NCBI GenBank assembly: GCA_028281105.1
Contig: JANQKQ010000050.1
Span: 18,433-82,432 of the forward strand
Source of the DNA: Rhizobiaceae bacterium
Lineage (GTDB): Bacteria; Pseudomonadota; Alphaproteobacteria; Rhizobiales; Rhizobiaceae
DNA length: 64,000 nt
Reading direction: 5' to 3'
In this document: positions 40,919 to 49,004 of the stretch, piece by piece
Layout of the letters: each line of letters opens with the position of its first letter
Position numbering within the stretch: the stretch's first letter is position 1
The notes under the pieces: model-generated
What the model was told of the DNA's origin: nothing
Database searches by the model: none
The model's input: only the letters and a program-made list of their open reading frames with translations
Program-made: the position numbers and the translations under genes

Positions 40919-42215
40919 AAAAGAACACCACCAACAACCAGCCGGCGCCCATGGCCGCCGCCAGAACCCAGCCCAACCCGAGCCGCAACCACAACAGCAG
41001 GACCGCGCACAGGCCCGCCAGCGCGAAGACCCGCCAGTCCATGGTCGCCAGGTCCGGCTGCCACAGCACCAATGGCCCGGCCTCGCGCCGTGTGACGGAG
41101 CCGAACGCCACGTGCAGCGCGAACCACAGCGACAGGTTCGCGATCACGCCCACCACGGCCGCCGTGATCGCCGACAGCGCCCCGGCCAGCCGCGGCTGGG
41201 CGCCGATCCAGCCGATATAGGGCGCGCCGGCGAAGATCCACAAGAAGCAGGGCACGAACGTCACCCACAGCGTCAGCGCGGCCCCGGCGAGCCCCATCGC
41301 CAGCCCGCCCTCGCGAAACGCGGCCAGAAAGCCGACGAACTGCGTCACCAGGATCAACGGCCCCGGCGTCGTCTCGGCAAGCCCCAGCCCGTCCGTCATC
41401 TCGCCGGCCGTCAGCCAGCCCAAGTCGGTGACCACCGCCTGCGCCATATAGGCCAGCACGGCATAGGCGCCGCCAAAGGTAACAACGGCCAGTTTGGAGA
41501 AGTATACGCCGATGGTGGCGAGCAACGGCAGATCGAACATCAGGTCGATCGCGATCACCGGCGTCCACCAAAGCGCCAGCCAGATGGCGATGGTGGCCGC
41601 GGTGCGCGCCGCCGGCACGCGCGGCAACGGCGTTTGCTGCGGGCCGGGTGCCGCCTTTGCCGGCGAGACGAAGCCGACGAGCGCGGCGGCTGCGATGATC
41701 ATCGGAAACGGTAAGGCAAGGAAGAAGATCGCGACAAACGCGCAAAGCGCGATCGCCCAGGAGAGCGTGCCGGATAGCGCGCGGCCGGCGATGCGAACCA
41801 GCGCCTCCACGACGATCACGAGCACCGCCGCCTTGACGCCGACGAACAGCGCACCGATGAGCGGCATCTGCCCGAACCAGGCATAGACGACGGCCAGCCC
41901 CAGCACGGTCGCCGCGCCGGGCAGGACGAACAGCAGTCCGGCGACGAGCCCGCCGGCCACCCCGCCCAGCCGCCAGCCGGCGAAGGTGGCCAGCTGCATC
42001 GCCTCGGGCCCGGGCAGCAGCATGCAGAAATTGAGCGCACTGAGGAATTCACGCTCGGTGAGCCATTTTTTCTCGTCGACCAGAACCCGATGCATCAGCG
42101 CGATCTGCGCCGCCGGCCCGCCGAAGGACATCAGCCCGATTCGCCCGAAAGTCCTCAGCGCCTGGCCCCGGCTGACGGGCCCGGGTGGCGCGGCGTGTGC
42201 GGTGTGTTGGTTCAT
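40917..42215 (-). CDS. chrA: Chromate transporter ChrA (long, two-domain form)
   Basis: 432 residues from the ATG at 42215 (a GTG at 42245 would add 10). Two homologous CHR halves of about 180 residues, each with several membrane spans: N-terminal LMSFGGPAAQIALMHRVLVD with PGPEAMQLATFAGW, C-terminal VVTFGGAYAVLAYMAQAVV with TTPGPLILVTQFVGF. The duplicated form exports chromate in characterised members. No chrB regulator is nearby, so regulation is not visible. Convergent with the aldolase-family gene across a palindrome. Confidence 0.93.
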   Translation of the reverse strand: MNQHTAHAAPPGPVSRGQALRTFGRIGLMSFGGPAAQIALMHRVLVDEKKWLTEREFLSALNFCMLLPGPEAMQLATFAGWRLGGVAGGLVAGLLFVLPGAATVLGLAVVYAWFGQMPLIGALFVGVKAAVLVIVVEALVRIAGRALSGTLSWAIALCAFVAIFFLALPFPMIIAAAALVGFVSPAKAAPGPQQTPLPRVPAARTAATIAIWLALWWTPVIAIDLMFDLPLLATIGVYFSKLAVVTFGGAYAVLAYMAQAVVTDLGWLTAGEMTDGLGLAETTPGPLILVTQFVGFLAAFREGGLAMGLAGAALTLWVTFVPCFLWIFAGAPYIGWIGAQPRLAGALSAITAAVVGVIANLSLWFALHVAFGSVTRREAGPLVLWQPDLATMDWRVFALAGLCAVLLLWLRLGLGWVLAAAMGAGWLLVVFF

Positions 42216-42386
42216 CGCGGGAATTCTACCGACGAATGGACGCACGCCGCCGGCCCGCTGCGTTCACCTGTCGGCTTTGGCGGGCAGCGGTGCTGCAATC
42301 GGCAACCGACACTGCGCCGACCGTAGGTTCGCCCCAGGACCCGAAAGCGGCGGTTGTGCAAAGTCTCGCTGCCGGGCTTTCGCCGC

Positions 42387-43667
42387 CTATAGGACTTTCT
42401 TGCGGACATGGCGGATGGCCCACCAAACGGCCAGGATGATCACCGGGGTAATCGCTGCGGCCAGCAGCGTTTTCGAGATGCCGAACTCCGCCCCGATGGG
42501 GCCGAGCACGTAGCCGACCAGATTGACGGCGTAGTAGCTGACCGCAACCACCGACAGGCCTTCCACCGTCCTTTGCAGCCGAAGCTGCAGATCGGCGCGC
42601 CGGTCCATGCTCTGCAGCACTTTCTGGTTTTGGGCGGAGCGTTCCACGTCCACCTGGGTGCGCAGAAGGTCGCCGGCGCGCAGCGCCCTTTCCGACATCG
42701 CGCCCAGCCGGTTCTCGGTCGATTTCACCGTCCGCATGGCCGGATCGAAGCGCCGCGTCATGAATTCGGCGATGGTCTGCCGTTCCTCGAACCCGGCCTC
42801 GCGCAGCGCTTCGATACGCTGTTGAACGATCGCCTCATAAGCGGCGGTTGCCCCAAAGCGGAAATTGTTCTGGGCCACGAGGCTTTCCAGGCCCGACGAA
42901 ACAGCCAGCAACGCCTGCAGGGTCTGATCGGGATTCTGGCGATCGACGGTCATGTCGGCCACCAGGCGGGCCAATTTCTTGTCTATCGTACCGATGGTGC
43001 GCGACAGTTCACCTACCCTGGCAAAGCCGAGCATGGCCATGGTTTTGTAGGTCTCGATTTCCAGCAGCAGTTGAATAAGACGGCCGACCTTTCGCGGATC
43101 GCAATTGGGCTGAACGAACACGGCGAAGCGCATGTTTCCCTTCGCATCGATGCGAAAATCCCCGCCGGCGACGCCGTTGCCGTCGAGAACGCGACCTGCG
43201 ACCAGGCTCTCGGGCACAAACCAGTCGTTCAAGTGATCGGCGATGGTTTCCGGCTCGTCGAGTTCCTCCAGGCGGATCAGCACCGATGTCATGCGCACGC
43301 CGGGCGCGTTGGCCAGCCAGCCTTCGGGGAGCAGATCGACCGTCGATCCATCGAACGGCTTGTCCTCTGCGCTTTCGCGGAACACGGTGTAGGTCACAAA
43401 TTCCGTGTGGCTTTCCCACTTCAGGTGAAACCTGCCGAGCTTTCCGTAATAGTGGGTCGCGCCGGCCTGGGGGTGGGTGGCGCCATGACGGTCGAGCAGG
43501 TCGATCAGGTGGGCGCGGTCCGCGTCGCGATCCCTGCCGGCGGCATCCTCGAGCTGTTTGATGACCAGATAAGCCACCGAGTGCGGCGGGCGAAGCGGCG
43601 GGAACGGGCGCGCATGAAGCTCGTTGGACAGGTGATACCGTAGCCGGTGGTCGCTAACCGCATTCAT
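42387..43667 (-). CDS. DUF3422 family membrane-associated protein
   Basis: 426 residues matching the DUF3422 pattern: HPLR-like start (SDHRLRYHLSNELHARPFPP), a long middle with YYGKLGRFHLKWESHTEFVT, a helical stretch likely to form coiled coils (about residues 240-370), and two C-terminal hydrophobic segments (VVAVSYYAVNLVGYVLGPIG, TLLAAAITPVIILAVWWAI) before a basic tail. It is probably anchored in the inner membrane by its C-terminus, with the bulk in the cytoplasm. Function unknown. Confidence 0.9.
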   Translation of the reverse strand: MNAVSDHRLRYHLSNELHARPFPPLRPPHSVAYLVIKQLEDAAGRDRDADRAHLIDLLDRHGATHPQAGATHYYGKLGRFHLKWESHTEFVTYTVFRESAEDKPFDGSTVDLLPEGWLANAPGVRMTSVLIRLEELDEPETIADHLNDWFVPESLVAGRVLDGNGVAGGDFRIDAKGNMRFAVFVQPNCDPRKVGRLIQLLLEIETYKTMAMLGFARVGELSRTIGTIDKKLARLVADMTVDRQNPDQTLQALLAVSSGLESLVAQNNFRFGATAAYEAIVQQRIEALREAGFEERQTIAEFMTRRFDPAMRTVKSTENRLGAMSERALRAGDLLRTQVDVERSAQNQKVLQSMDRRADLQLRLQRTVEGLSVVAVSYYAVNLVGYVLGPIGAEFGISKTLLAAAITPVIILAVWWAIRHVRKKVL

Positions 43668-44147
43668 CCATTTGTTCCCGACGGGGCTGAGATTGGATCC
43701 GGTCCAACCGGACCGCCGCGGACCCGAAATTAACCGGTGCCGGCATCAAGCCGCGCTGCCGGCGTCCGGGTCAGAGCCAATGGACCAATGTCTTAGCAGC
43801 CGGTGCAACTGCCTGCCAGAAAACCGCTTGAACTTTTTAAGGCAATCTGTCGCGGTCTTGGATCACACGGGGCGTCGGTCAGCAACCGCGCCGTGCCCGG
43901 CCGCGCGAAAACATCGACACCAGTGCCCGACGGCGTCGCCGCGGTGATCGCAGGCCCGAGCGCGGCGAAGATGAGCGGCGAGATGAACAATACTCAGGCC
44001 CGCCAGGCTCGCGGTACTTCTTCGAAACATCTGTCTGGCTTTGCGACACCCCGCCACGCTCTTCGCTCTGCTCGAGCTACGCAGGGCACTCCTGTTCGCA
44101 ATAAAGCTTCTTTGGGCTGCGCCCTGCGAAGCTTTAGCGAAGCAGGG
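43668..44147. other. 480-base intergenic stretch without a recognised gene
   Basis: I find no convincing coding frame. The end next to the tRNA holds inverted repeats: AAAGCTTC 44103-44110 with GAAGCTTT 44128-44135, and CCCTGC 44122-44127 with GCAGGG 44142-44147. On the minus strand these follow the tRNA-Ser 3' end directly and may be its terminator or processing hairpin. Confidence 0.6.
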
Positions 44148-44237
44148 TGGCGGAGAGACAGGGATTCGAACCCTGGAGACGGTTGCCCGCCTACACGCGT
44201 TCCAGGCGTGCGCCTTCGACCACTCGGCCACCTCTCC
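44148..44237 (-). tRNA. tRNA-Ser (anticodon GGA)
   Basis: On the minus strand: acceptor GGAGAGG pairing with TCTCTCC, G discriminator and encoded CCA (44150-44148). Anticodon stem-loop has GGA, decoding UCC/UCU. A long variable arm, as in class II tRNAs, and T-loop GGTTCGAATCC are clear. 90 nt including CCA. No integrase or phage gene is found beside it. Confidence 0.97.
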
Positions 44238-44479
44238 GCAACTCGGCGACGACCGCCCGCGCAACCGGACTGCAGGTCTGCCAACCGCAATCCCGGCGCG
44301 TGCCGCCGCCGGCAAGGCTGGCGCACTATACAAATCTGCCTTGTCCGTTCAAGCCGCAATAGGCGCCCGCCTGGTGTCGTGAAACTTGCGCGTAGCTTGC
44401 GGCCTGCCTATCTTTTGCTTGCCGCGGATACGCGCATCGGCGCGGCGCTGCGACAGGTTGCAGGGTACGAGGATATCGC

Positions 44480-44803
44480 ATGTTCAAATTCGTGCTTCGG
44501 GTGCTCGGTCTTCTATGCTTGGCGCTGGCGGTCGTCGCGCTGTTGCTGGACGTAACCCGCTCGATTGCCGACTCGGCCCTGGTCATCACGCCGCTGGGCG
44601 TCGACTGGTTCCGCTTGAGCCCGTCCACCCTCAACCTGTCCCAGGCCCTGGTCCAGCGCTATGTACACCCGGTGGCGTGGGATCCGGTGATCCAATGGGT
44701 GCTGCGCTCGCCCAGCTGGGCGGTGTTCGGGGTGCTGGCCCTGCTGTTCGGCTTCATCGGCCGCAACCGCAGGCAGAAATGGCAGGACAAATATGGCGCG
44801 TAG
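44480..44803 (+). CDS. Small two-span membrane protein, hypothetical
   Basis: 107 residues with a first hydrophobic segment at about 5-25 ([20 protein letters not shown]) and a second near the C-terminus ([15 protein letters not shown]), followed by a basic tail [14 protein letters not shown] recognise it only as a conserved hypothetical of the kind found before msrA in related genomes. The middle region (residues 28-75) would face the periplasm if both termini are cytoplasmic. Function unknown. Confidence 0.75.
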   Translation: MFKFVLRVLGLLCLALAVVALLLDVTRSIADSALVITPLGVDWFRLSPSTLNLSQALVQRYVHPVAWDPVIQWVLRSPSWAVFGVLALLFGFIGRNRRQKWQDKYGA

Positions 44804-44841
44804 GCATATCTCAACCGACCCGAAACAGACGAGTTAGACCG

Positions 44842-45507
44842 ATGGCTTTACTCAACATGCTAGGCCGAAAGCAGAAACTGCCCGGACGGGGAGAAGCCCT
44901 TCCCGGCCGGCCCGAGCCGATCGAGACCGCGCGCATTCACGCGGTCCTGGGCCGCGACCTGCATGGTCCATACCCGGACGGGATGGAAAAGGCGCTGTTC
45001 GGGCTCGGCTGCTTCTGGGGCGCCGAACGCGTATTGTGGCAGCGCGCGGGCGTGTGGGTCACCGCGGTGGGCTACGCTGGCGGCGCAACCCCCAACCCGA
45101 CCTACCAGGAGGTCTGCACCGGTCAGACCGGCCACAACGAGGTGGTGCTGGTGGTCTACGATCCGGCCAAGGTCTCGTTCGACGAACTGCTGAAACTGTT
45201 CTGGGAGAGCCACGACCCGACCCAGGGCATGCGCCAGGGCAACGATATCGGCACCCAGTATCGCTCCGGGATCTACGTCATCTCCGATGAGCAGAAACAG
45301 GCGGCCGAACGCTCGCGCGAAACCTATCAGGCCGCGCTGGCCGCGGCCGGCCGCGGCGCCGTCACCACGGAAATCCTCGACGCGCCGCCATTCTATTTCG
45401 CCGAAGAGTACCACCAGCAATATCTGGAGAAGAACCCGAACGGATATTGCGGCCTGGGCGGCACCGGCGTCGCCTGTCCGCTCGGCACCGGGGTGCAGGC
45501 CGGTTAA
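44842..45507 (+). CDS. msrA: Peptide-methionine (S)-S-oxide reductase MsrA
   Basis: 221 residues. Catalytic Cys in [13 protein letters not shown] (about residue 55) and substrate-binding [20 protein letters not shown] near the C-terminus, which also supplies the resolving Cys. It repairs S-form methionine sulfoxide in proteins. The first 45 residues form an extension with no signal peptide. It is 38 bases after the small membrane-protein gene, probably the same transcript. Confidence 0.96.
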   Translation: MALLNMLGRKQKLPGRGEALPGRPEPIETARIHAVLGRDLHGPYPDGMEKALFGLGCFWGAERVLWQRAGVWVTAVGYAGGATPNPTYQEVCTGQTGHNEVVLVVYDPAKVSFDELLKLFWESHDPTQGMRQGNDIGTQYRSGIYVISDEQKQAAERSRETYQAALAAAGRGAVTTEILDAPPFYFAEEYHQQYLEKNPNGYCGLGGTGVACPLGTGVQAG

Positions 45508-45515
45508 ACCGGTTT

Positions 45516-46586
45516 TCAGTCGGCCGGGCGCGGGGTCGGCACCGCGACGTTCTCCGGCAGCTGCGCGGCCAGGTTCGCGCCGCCGGCTTCTATCGGCTTG
45601 CCGGCGATGACCGCGGCTGGGTCGAATGCCGGCACATCCAGTTCCGGCGCCACGAATCCCGTCACACTGACCGTCGCCTCGGCTTCCGGCCGCGCTTTCG
45701 CCTCAAGCACCGCCGAGCAGGCCGCCGGCAGGTCGGCCAGCGTGACGATGCGCGGCTTGGTCGGCTTTGCCGGCACCTTGGGCTTCTTCGGCACCAGCCC
45801 CTCGACGAACCACCAGGTGAGCGAATCACCGCAGCCTTCGCCGGCCGGCGTGGCGTCCTGCCGCCTGCAGTCCGGCGAGCCGGCGGGACAGCCGATGCGA
45901 ATGTGGAAATGGTAGTGATGGCCCCAGAACGGGCGAATCTTGCGCAGCCAGGCCCGATCCCCCTCGACCGTATCGCACAGCTTCTTCTTAACGCCGGGAT
46001 GCACCAGCACCCGCTCGACCTCGGCGAAGCCGGCCGCATGTTTCATCAGCATGGTGAACGAATGGTTCCAGCGCGCCTCGTCGACATAGAACGAGCCTTT
46101 TCTGAGCACCGAGACCGCCGAGATGTTCTCGCGCTCGTGGTAAGTTAGCCGCCGGTCGGGCATCGGCGTGAACCACAGATCGGCATCGAGCCCGACCTGA
46201 TGCGAGCGGTGGCCGGTCAGCATCGGCCCGCCGCGTGGTTGCGACATGTCGCCGACCAGCAGGCCGTTCCAGCCGTCGGCCGCCGCCTTGACCGACAGTT
46301 CCTCGATGATGCGCACCAGATCGGGATGTCCCCAGCGCCGGTTGCGCGACAGGCGCATCGCCTGCCAGTGCGGCCCGTCGGTGGCGATCGCCACCGCGCC
46401 GGCGACGCAGCCCTTGGTGTAGAACCCGTGCACCTGCGGCTCCAGCGCCGCCGGCAGCGGCTGGCGGCCGAACAGCCGCTTGGCGGCGACCGTCTCGCTT
46501 GCATGCGCGCCCAAGGCCGTCAGAACCATCATCAAAGCCGGGGCTGCGACGAGCCCTACACGGGCGGCCAGGGAGCTGATTCGCAT
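45516..46586 (-). CDS. mepA: Penicillin-insensitive murein endopeptidase MepA
   Basis: 356 residues with a signal peptide (residues 1-29, cleavage likely after AHA). LAS-type metallopeptidase: zinc ligands in HRSHQVGLDADLWF (H-x6-D) and HHYHFHIRI, with conserved Cys for disulfides (GCPAGSPDC). It cuts D-Ala-meso-DAP cross-links in the periplasm. The C-terminal 80 residues beyond the catalytic core are Ala/Pro-rich and longer than in E. coli MepA (274). Convergent with msrA. Confidence 0.94.
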   Translation of the reverse strand: MRISSLAARVGLVAAPALMMVLTALGAHASETVAAKRLFGRQPLPAALEPQVHGFYTKGCVAGAVAIATDGPHWQAMRLSRNRRWGHPDLVRIIEELSVKAAADGWNGLLVGDMSQPRGGPMLTGHRSHQVGLDADLWFTPMPDRRLTYHERENISAVSVLRKGSFYVDEARWNHSFTMLMKHAAGFAEVERVLVHPGVKKKLCDTVEGDRAWLRKIRPFWGHHYHFHIRIGCPAGSPDCRRQDATPAGEGCGDSLTWWFVEGLVPKKPKVPAKPTKPRIVTLADLPAACSAVLEAKARPEAEATVSVTGFVAPELDVPAFDPAAVIAGKPIEAGGANLAAQLPENVAVPTPRPAD

Positions 46587-46688
46587 GGGCGGGTCCTGAA
46601 ATTTCGCGGTTTATCTACCATATTGAGATCGGAACATGAAAATTTCGCTCACACCGGCCGCGGCAGGCCGACGATCCGACAGGTGCTC

Positions 46689-47792
46689 ATGACCCCGCTT
46701 TCCATCGACTTCTTCCAACAACGCCGGCACGCCGCGCTCAATGCGGTCCACACCTGGCTATTGGTTGGCGGCAGCGTCGGCCTGCTGGCGGTGTGCGCCT
46801 GGGTGTTGTTCGGCCCGACCGGAATCTTCTATGCGATCGTTTTCGGCGTCGTCAGCCTGTTGATGGCGAGCCGGGTAAGCCCGGCGCTGGTCTTGCGCAT
46901 GTACCGCGCGAAGGCCGTATCGCGCGCCGAATTTCCCACCGGCCACCAGATTGTTGAAATTCTCGCCAAGCGCGCCGGGCTGATCGCGCCGCCGAAACTG
47001 TATGTGGTGCCGTCGCGGATGATGAACGCCTTCGCCGTCGGCCGGCCCGCCGACTCGGCCATCGCCATGACCGACCGGCTGATCCGCGGGCTCACCGTGC
47101 GCGAGCTGACCGGCGTCATCGCCCACGAGATGGCCCATATCCGCAACGAGGACGTCAAGGTGATGGCGATCGCCGACATGGTGAGCCGGCTGACCTCGGC
47201 CATGTCGACGGTGGGCATCCTGTCGGCGTTCCTGAACCTGCCCGCCATCCTGTTCGGAACGGCGGCCAGCGTGCCCTGGTCTGCCGTGTTGCTGCTGGTG
47301 GCCGCGCCCACCATCGGCGGGCTTTTGCAGATGGCGCTGTCGCGGGCGCGCGAATACGACGCCGATCTGGGCGCGGTCATGCTGACCGGCGATCCCGACG
47401 GGCTGGCCTCGGCGCTGACCAAGCTGGAGCGCATCCAGGGCCGGCGCTGGGAGGGCATGGTGCTGCCCACCGGGCGAGTGCCCGACCCGTCGATCCTGCG
47501 CAGTCACCCCAAGACGGCTGACCGGGTGGCGAGGCTTATGGCGTTGAAGAAACCGGCCGAAGCGCAAGAACTGCCGCTGCAGGCACCGCCACGCCGGCCG
47601 GTTCGCCGACGCTCCCTGGTACCGACCATCCGTGGTCCGCGCCATGCCGACTATGCGAGCCTGCTGGGGGATCATCCGATCGAGCCGGTGATCGATCAAG
47701 CCGTCGCAGACGATCCTGCCTGCGAGCGCTCCCTCAATCCGCCGGCAAACGGACCTCGCGTGCGTATTTCCAGGGGCGGCGTGTGGTGGTGA
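46689..47792 (+). CDS. M48 family membrane metalloprotease, HtpX-like
   Basis: 367 residues from the ATG at 46689. Two N-terminal membrane segments (about 20-65), zinc motif HEMAH in GVIAHEMAHIRNEDV (about residue 142), two further hydrophobic segments, and the third ligand region LSRAREYDADLGAVMLTGD. HtpX-like proteases degrade damaged inner-membrane proteins. The C-terminus is extended by about 80 Pro/Arg-rich residues relative to E. coli HtpX (293). A second, more typical HtpX may exist elsewhere, so I do not assign the symbol. Confidence 0.88.
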   Translation: MTPLSIDFFQQRRHAALNAVHTWLLVGGSVGLLAVCAWVLFGPTGIFYAIVFGVVSLLMASRVSPALVLRMYRAKAVSRAEFPTGHQIVEILAKRAGLIAPPKLYVVPSRMMNAFAVGRPADSAIAMTDRLIRGLTVRELTGVIAHEMAHIRNEDVKVMAIADMVSRLTSAMSTVGILSAFLNLPAILFGTAASVPWSAVLLLVAAPTIGGLLQMALSRAREYDADLGAVMLTGDPDGLASALTKLERIQGRRWEGMVLPTGRVPDPSILRSHPKTADRVARLMALKKPAEAQELPLQAPPRRPVRRRSLVPTIRGPRHADYASLLGDHPIEPVIDQAVADDPACERSLNPPANGPRVRISRGGVWW

Positions 47793-47805
47793 AATCTCTG
47801 TGGTG

Positions 47806-47831
47806 AACCTTCCGCAAATTTGCCGAAGGTT
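47806..47831. other. 26-bp near-perfect palindrome after the M48 protease gene
   Basis: AACCTTC-C-GCAAATTTGC-C-GAAGGTT, symmetrical except for one mismatched pair. It starts 14 bases after the stop codon and could be a terminator stem or a dimer-binding site. A further stem, TCCGATTC 47867-47874 with GAATCGGA 47891-47898, follows. Confidence 0.5.
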
Positions 47832-47985
47832 GACCCCGACCTACAGTGAGGCCGCAAGAATCACTGTCCGATTCGAGCCGTTCTTGCCAGGAATCGGACT
47901 AGCCTTGGCTTATTTTGTTATGTTTATGCGAATCAAATCGCTGTTAAGTCCATGAGAACAAAGTAAAAACATTCCTGGACTTGAG

Positions 47986-48090
47986 TGGGGTTGCCCCAGA
48001 TAAGCGACTCGGTCTAAAGGAGAAATCGGCACCCGCTACAACTTTGGCGAGTCATCAACGGGTGCCGAGGCGAAACCTCCACAAGGAGAT
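47986..48090 (+). ncRNA. Candidate pseudoknotted leader RNA upstream of GIY-YIG gene
   Basis: Stem 1: TGGGG 47986-47990 with CCCCA 47994-47998. Stem A: GACTCG 48006-48011 with CGAGTC 48048-48053. Stem B: TCGGCACCCG 48026-48035 with CGGGTGCCGA 48059-48068, a perfect 10 bp. Stem A's second strand lies inside the loop of stem B, giving an H-type pseudoknot. CCTCC (48076-48080) can pair with the ribosome-binding GGAG (48085-48088), so translation control is possible. I do not recognise a described riboswitch class. Structure is inferred from complementarity only. Confidence 0.5.
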
Positions 48091-48098
48091 TACTCATT

Positions 48099-48419
48099 AT
48101 GAGTGACATACAGACCTGCACTTGGCAAGGCGCCAGCGGCCAGCGTTACGAGTACGAGATTTATCCCATCTCGACCGAGTTCAACGCTGCTCCGGGAAAT
48201 TACATCTTCGCAAAACTGAGCTCACAAAATCGTTGGTTTCCCGTCTATATCGGACAAACTGACAATTTCTTGGAGCGCTTCGGCAATCATCATGCCGCTG
48301 AGTGCATCAAACGGAACGGCGCGACCCATATCCACGCACATAGAAATGACTCAAGGACAGCGAGGCTTGCTGAGGAGAGTGATTTACTCGCTGCGCATAA
48401 TCCACCATGTAACGGCTAG
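48099..48419 (+). CDS. Small GIY-YIG nuclease-like protein
   Basis: 106 residues. A degenerate GIY-YIG module covers most of it: NYIFAK (GIY position), then VYIGQT (YIG), Arg in NFLERF, conserved HIHAH, Glu in LAEESDLL and Asn in HNPPCN. All catalytic positions have plausible residues, so it may be an active endonuclease, but the family is uncharacterised to my knowledge. AAGGAG at 48083-48088 sits 10 nt before the ATG. Base composition and codon use are AT-richer than the surroundings, suggesting recent acquisition. It has no helper genes beside it; the leader is unusually structured. Confidence 0.85.
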   Translation: MSDIQTCTWQGASGQRYEYEIYPISTEFNAAPGNYIFAKLSSQNRWFPVYIGQTDNFLERFGNHHAAECIKRNGATHIHAHRNDSRTARLAEESDLLAAHNPPCNG

Positions 48420-48476
48420 TCCGCGCAACAAGGTCGTCGTTGATGCGCAGATGCGTGGAAATCTGATCGACCTGCG

Positions 48477-48890
48477 CTAATCCTCGCCACCGACAGTGCC
48501 CCGCATTTTCTTGATCCGGCCGCGAGCAGATTTGGTGCGCAGCCGGCGCTCGACCGAGGCACGGGTGGGTTTTGTCGCCTTGCGAACGCGGGGCGGCTTG
48601 GCTGCTTCCTCAACTATCGCAAACAGCCGCTCACGCGCATCGACCCGGTTGCGCGCCTGGGTTCGAAACCGCGAGGCTTCGATCACGATGACGCCGTCGG
48701 CGGTCGCCAGGTGCCCGGCGAGCTTGATCAGCCGTCGTTTGACCGGTTCCGGCAGCGACGGCGAGGCTTTGGCGTCGAACCGCAACTGTACGGCGGTGGC
48801 CACCTTGTTGACGTTCTGCCCGCCCGGCCCGCCGGCGCGGATGAAGGTCTCGGAAAGCTCGGCCTCGGGAATGGCGTACTGGGCACACAT
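48477..48890 (-). CDS. arfB: Alternative ribosome-rescue factor / peptidyl-tRNA hydrolase ArfB
   Basis: 137 residues with the release-factor GGQ motif in IRAGGPGGQNVNKVATAV near residue 20 and a long Lys/Arg-rich C-terminal tail (KPPRVRKATKPTRASVERR... RIKKMRG) that enters the empty mRNA channel of stalled ribosomes. It lacks the codon-recognition domains of RF1/RF2, as expected for ArfB (YaeJ). Convergent with the GIY-YIG gene. Confidence 0.95.
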   Translation of the reverse strand: MCAQYAIPEAELSETFIRAGGPGGQNVNKVATAVQLRFDAKASPSLPEPVKRRLIKLAGHLATADGVIVIEASRFRTQARNRVDARERLFAIVEEAAKPPRVRKATKPTRASVERRLRTKSARGRIKKMRGTVGGED

Positions 48891-48908
48891 GGGCTTGGCG
48901 CGGGTTGG

Positions 48909-48955
48909 AGCACTTTCAGCAAAAGTTGCTTAACTTTTGCGCTCGCGAAAGTGCG
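48909..48955. repeat. Short dispersed palindrome, copy 2
   Basis: Same element as at 38440-38485: outer GCACTTTC/GAAAGTGC and inner GCAAAAGTT/AACTTTTGC, here with a perfect 9-bp inner stem. Located between arfB and pheT. Confidence 0.85.
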
Positions 48956-49004
48956 CGAGTCTTCTTCGGCTTAACGATAGCAGAACAAGCCCGCTGATGC
49001 CGAC

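Noticed and set aside
43668..44147. Integrated element at the tRNA-Ser 3' end
   Set aside because: No integrase, no phage or plasmid gene and no clear direct repeat of the tRNA end were found.
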